Part shown: one piece after another, positions 5,272-5,499 of the stretch
Layout: the number at the start of each line of letters is the position of its first letter
Position numbering within the stretch: position 1 is the stretch's first letter
DNA from: Campylobacterota bacterium
GTDB taxonomy: Bacteria > Campylobacterota > Campylobacteria > Campylobacterales > Sulfurovaceae
NCBI GenBank assembly: GCA_003646505.1
Contig: QMKT01000133.1
Location: 1 to 5,499, forward strand
Length of the DNA: 5,499 bases
Reading direction: 5' to 3'
The notes under the pieces: generated by a model
The model's input: the letters and a program-made list of their open reading frames with translations, nothing else
The model's database searches: none
What the model was told of the DNA's origin: nothing
Translations under genes and position numbers: made by a program

Positions 5272-5499
5272 CTATTTATACTCATCTTCAAGTAAATATC
5301 CCTTAAAATAAACACGAATAGGATTGTAAGAGATAAATATCTTTTCAGAATAAATCTCTGTTTTTATCAATACTTCTTTCTTGTTCAACTCTTCGAAAGT
5401 TCGGTAATAAAGTGGAATGATAGATGCTCTGCTTGATAACTTCTCTATCTCTGCAATCTCAATATAATATTCTCGTTCCATCTGTTTCAATTTATAAAA
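5272..5499 (-). CDS. Unrecognised protein, C-terminal part, probably running off the window
   Basis: The frame is open from the window edge to TAG at 5274-5272, giving up to 75 residues. An ATG at 5481 would give 69 residues and a TTG at 5490 would give 72, but neither has a clear ribosome binding site, so the real start may lie beyond 5499. The sequence is rich in Glu, Ile, Tyr and Lys, with a likely helix (EIAEIEKLSSRA), then strand-like stretches (ASIIPLYYRTF, EVLIKTEIYS, KIFISYNPIRVYFKGYL) and an acidic end. There is no signal peptide, membrane segment or recognisable motif. It sits 5 bases upstream of the GIY-YIG gene on the same strand, so the two are probably co-transcribed. Function is unknown. 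Confidence 0.55.
   Translation of the reverse strand, partial: FYKLKQMEREYYIEIAEIEKLSSRASIIPLYYRTFEELNKKEVLIKTEIYSEKIFISYNPIRVYFKGYLLEDEYK

Overview
The window looks like ordinary chromosomal DNA of a Campylobacterota (epsilonproteobacterial) organism. It is AT-rich and densely packed. Its gene order matches what I recall from Campylobacter jejuni: gltX - YggT-like membrane protein - slt - opposite-strand lipoprotein - mobB - fbp - small Cys protein (Cj0845c to Cj0839c). The gltX2 - membrane protein - slt trio also occurs in Helicobacter pylori (HP0643-HP0645). A Sulfurovum/Sulfurimonas-like relative is plausible, but this comes from memory of gene order and protein resemblance, not from a search.

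Layout. (1) Positions 1-2613, plus strand: an operon of a 5'-truncated glutamyl-tRNA synthetase gene (non-canonical GluRS2 type), a two-helix YggT-family membrane protein overlapping it by ATGA, and a secreted soluble lytic transglycosylase starting directly after the yggT stop. The transglycosylase gene is split by a frameshift near 1878-1884. (2) 2614-2653: a convergent gap with a weak hairpin. (3) 2654-3373, minus strand: a lipoprotein of unknown role with a long Lys/Asn linker. (4) 3374-3462: a divergent promoter region with a perfect 9-bp inverted repeat that presents a TATAAT box on each strand. (5) 3463-5021, plus strand: mobB, fbp and a 65-aa four-cysteine protein, tightly coupled. (6) 5018-5499, minus strand: a YhbQ-like GIY-YIG nuclease whose stop codon overlaps that of the four-cysteine gene, preceded by an unrecognised ORF open to the window edge. 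There is no gene-free stretch over 300 bases, and I saw no RNA gene, mobile element or CRISPR array.

Function. The genes are housekeeping: Glu-tRNA formation (probably for tRNA-Gln and later amidation), cell-wall turnover, molybdenum cofactor maturation and gluconeogenesis. I see no coherent new defence, mobile or biosynthetic system. The points most worth a second look are the symmetric promoter/inverted repeat at 3425-3447, the transglycosylase frameshift that loss of one TA unit would explain, and the unusual substitutions at signature positions of the GltX active site.
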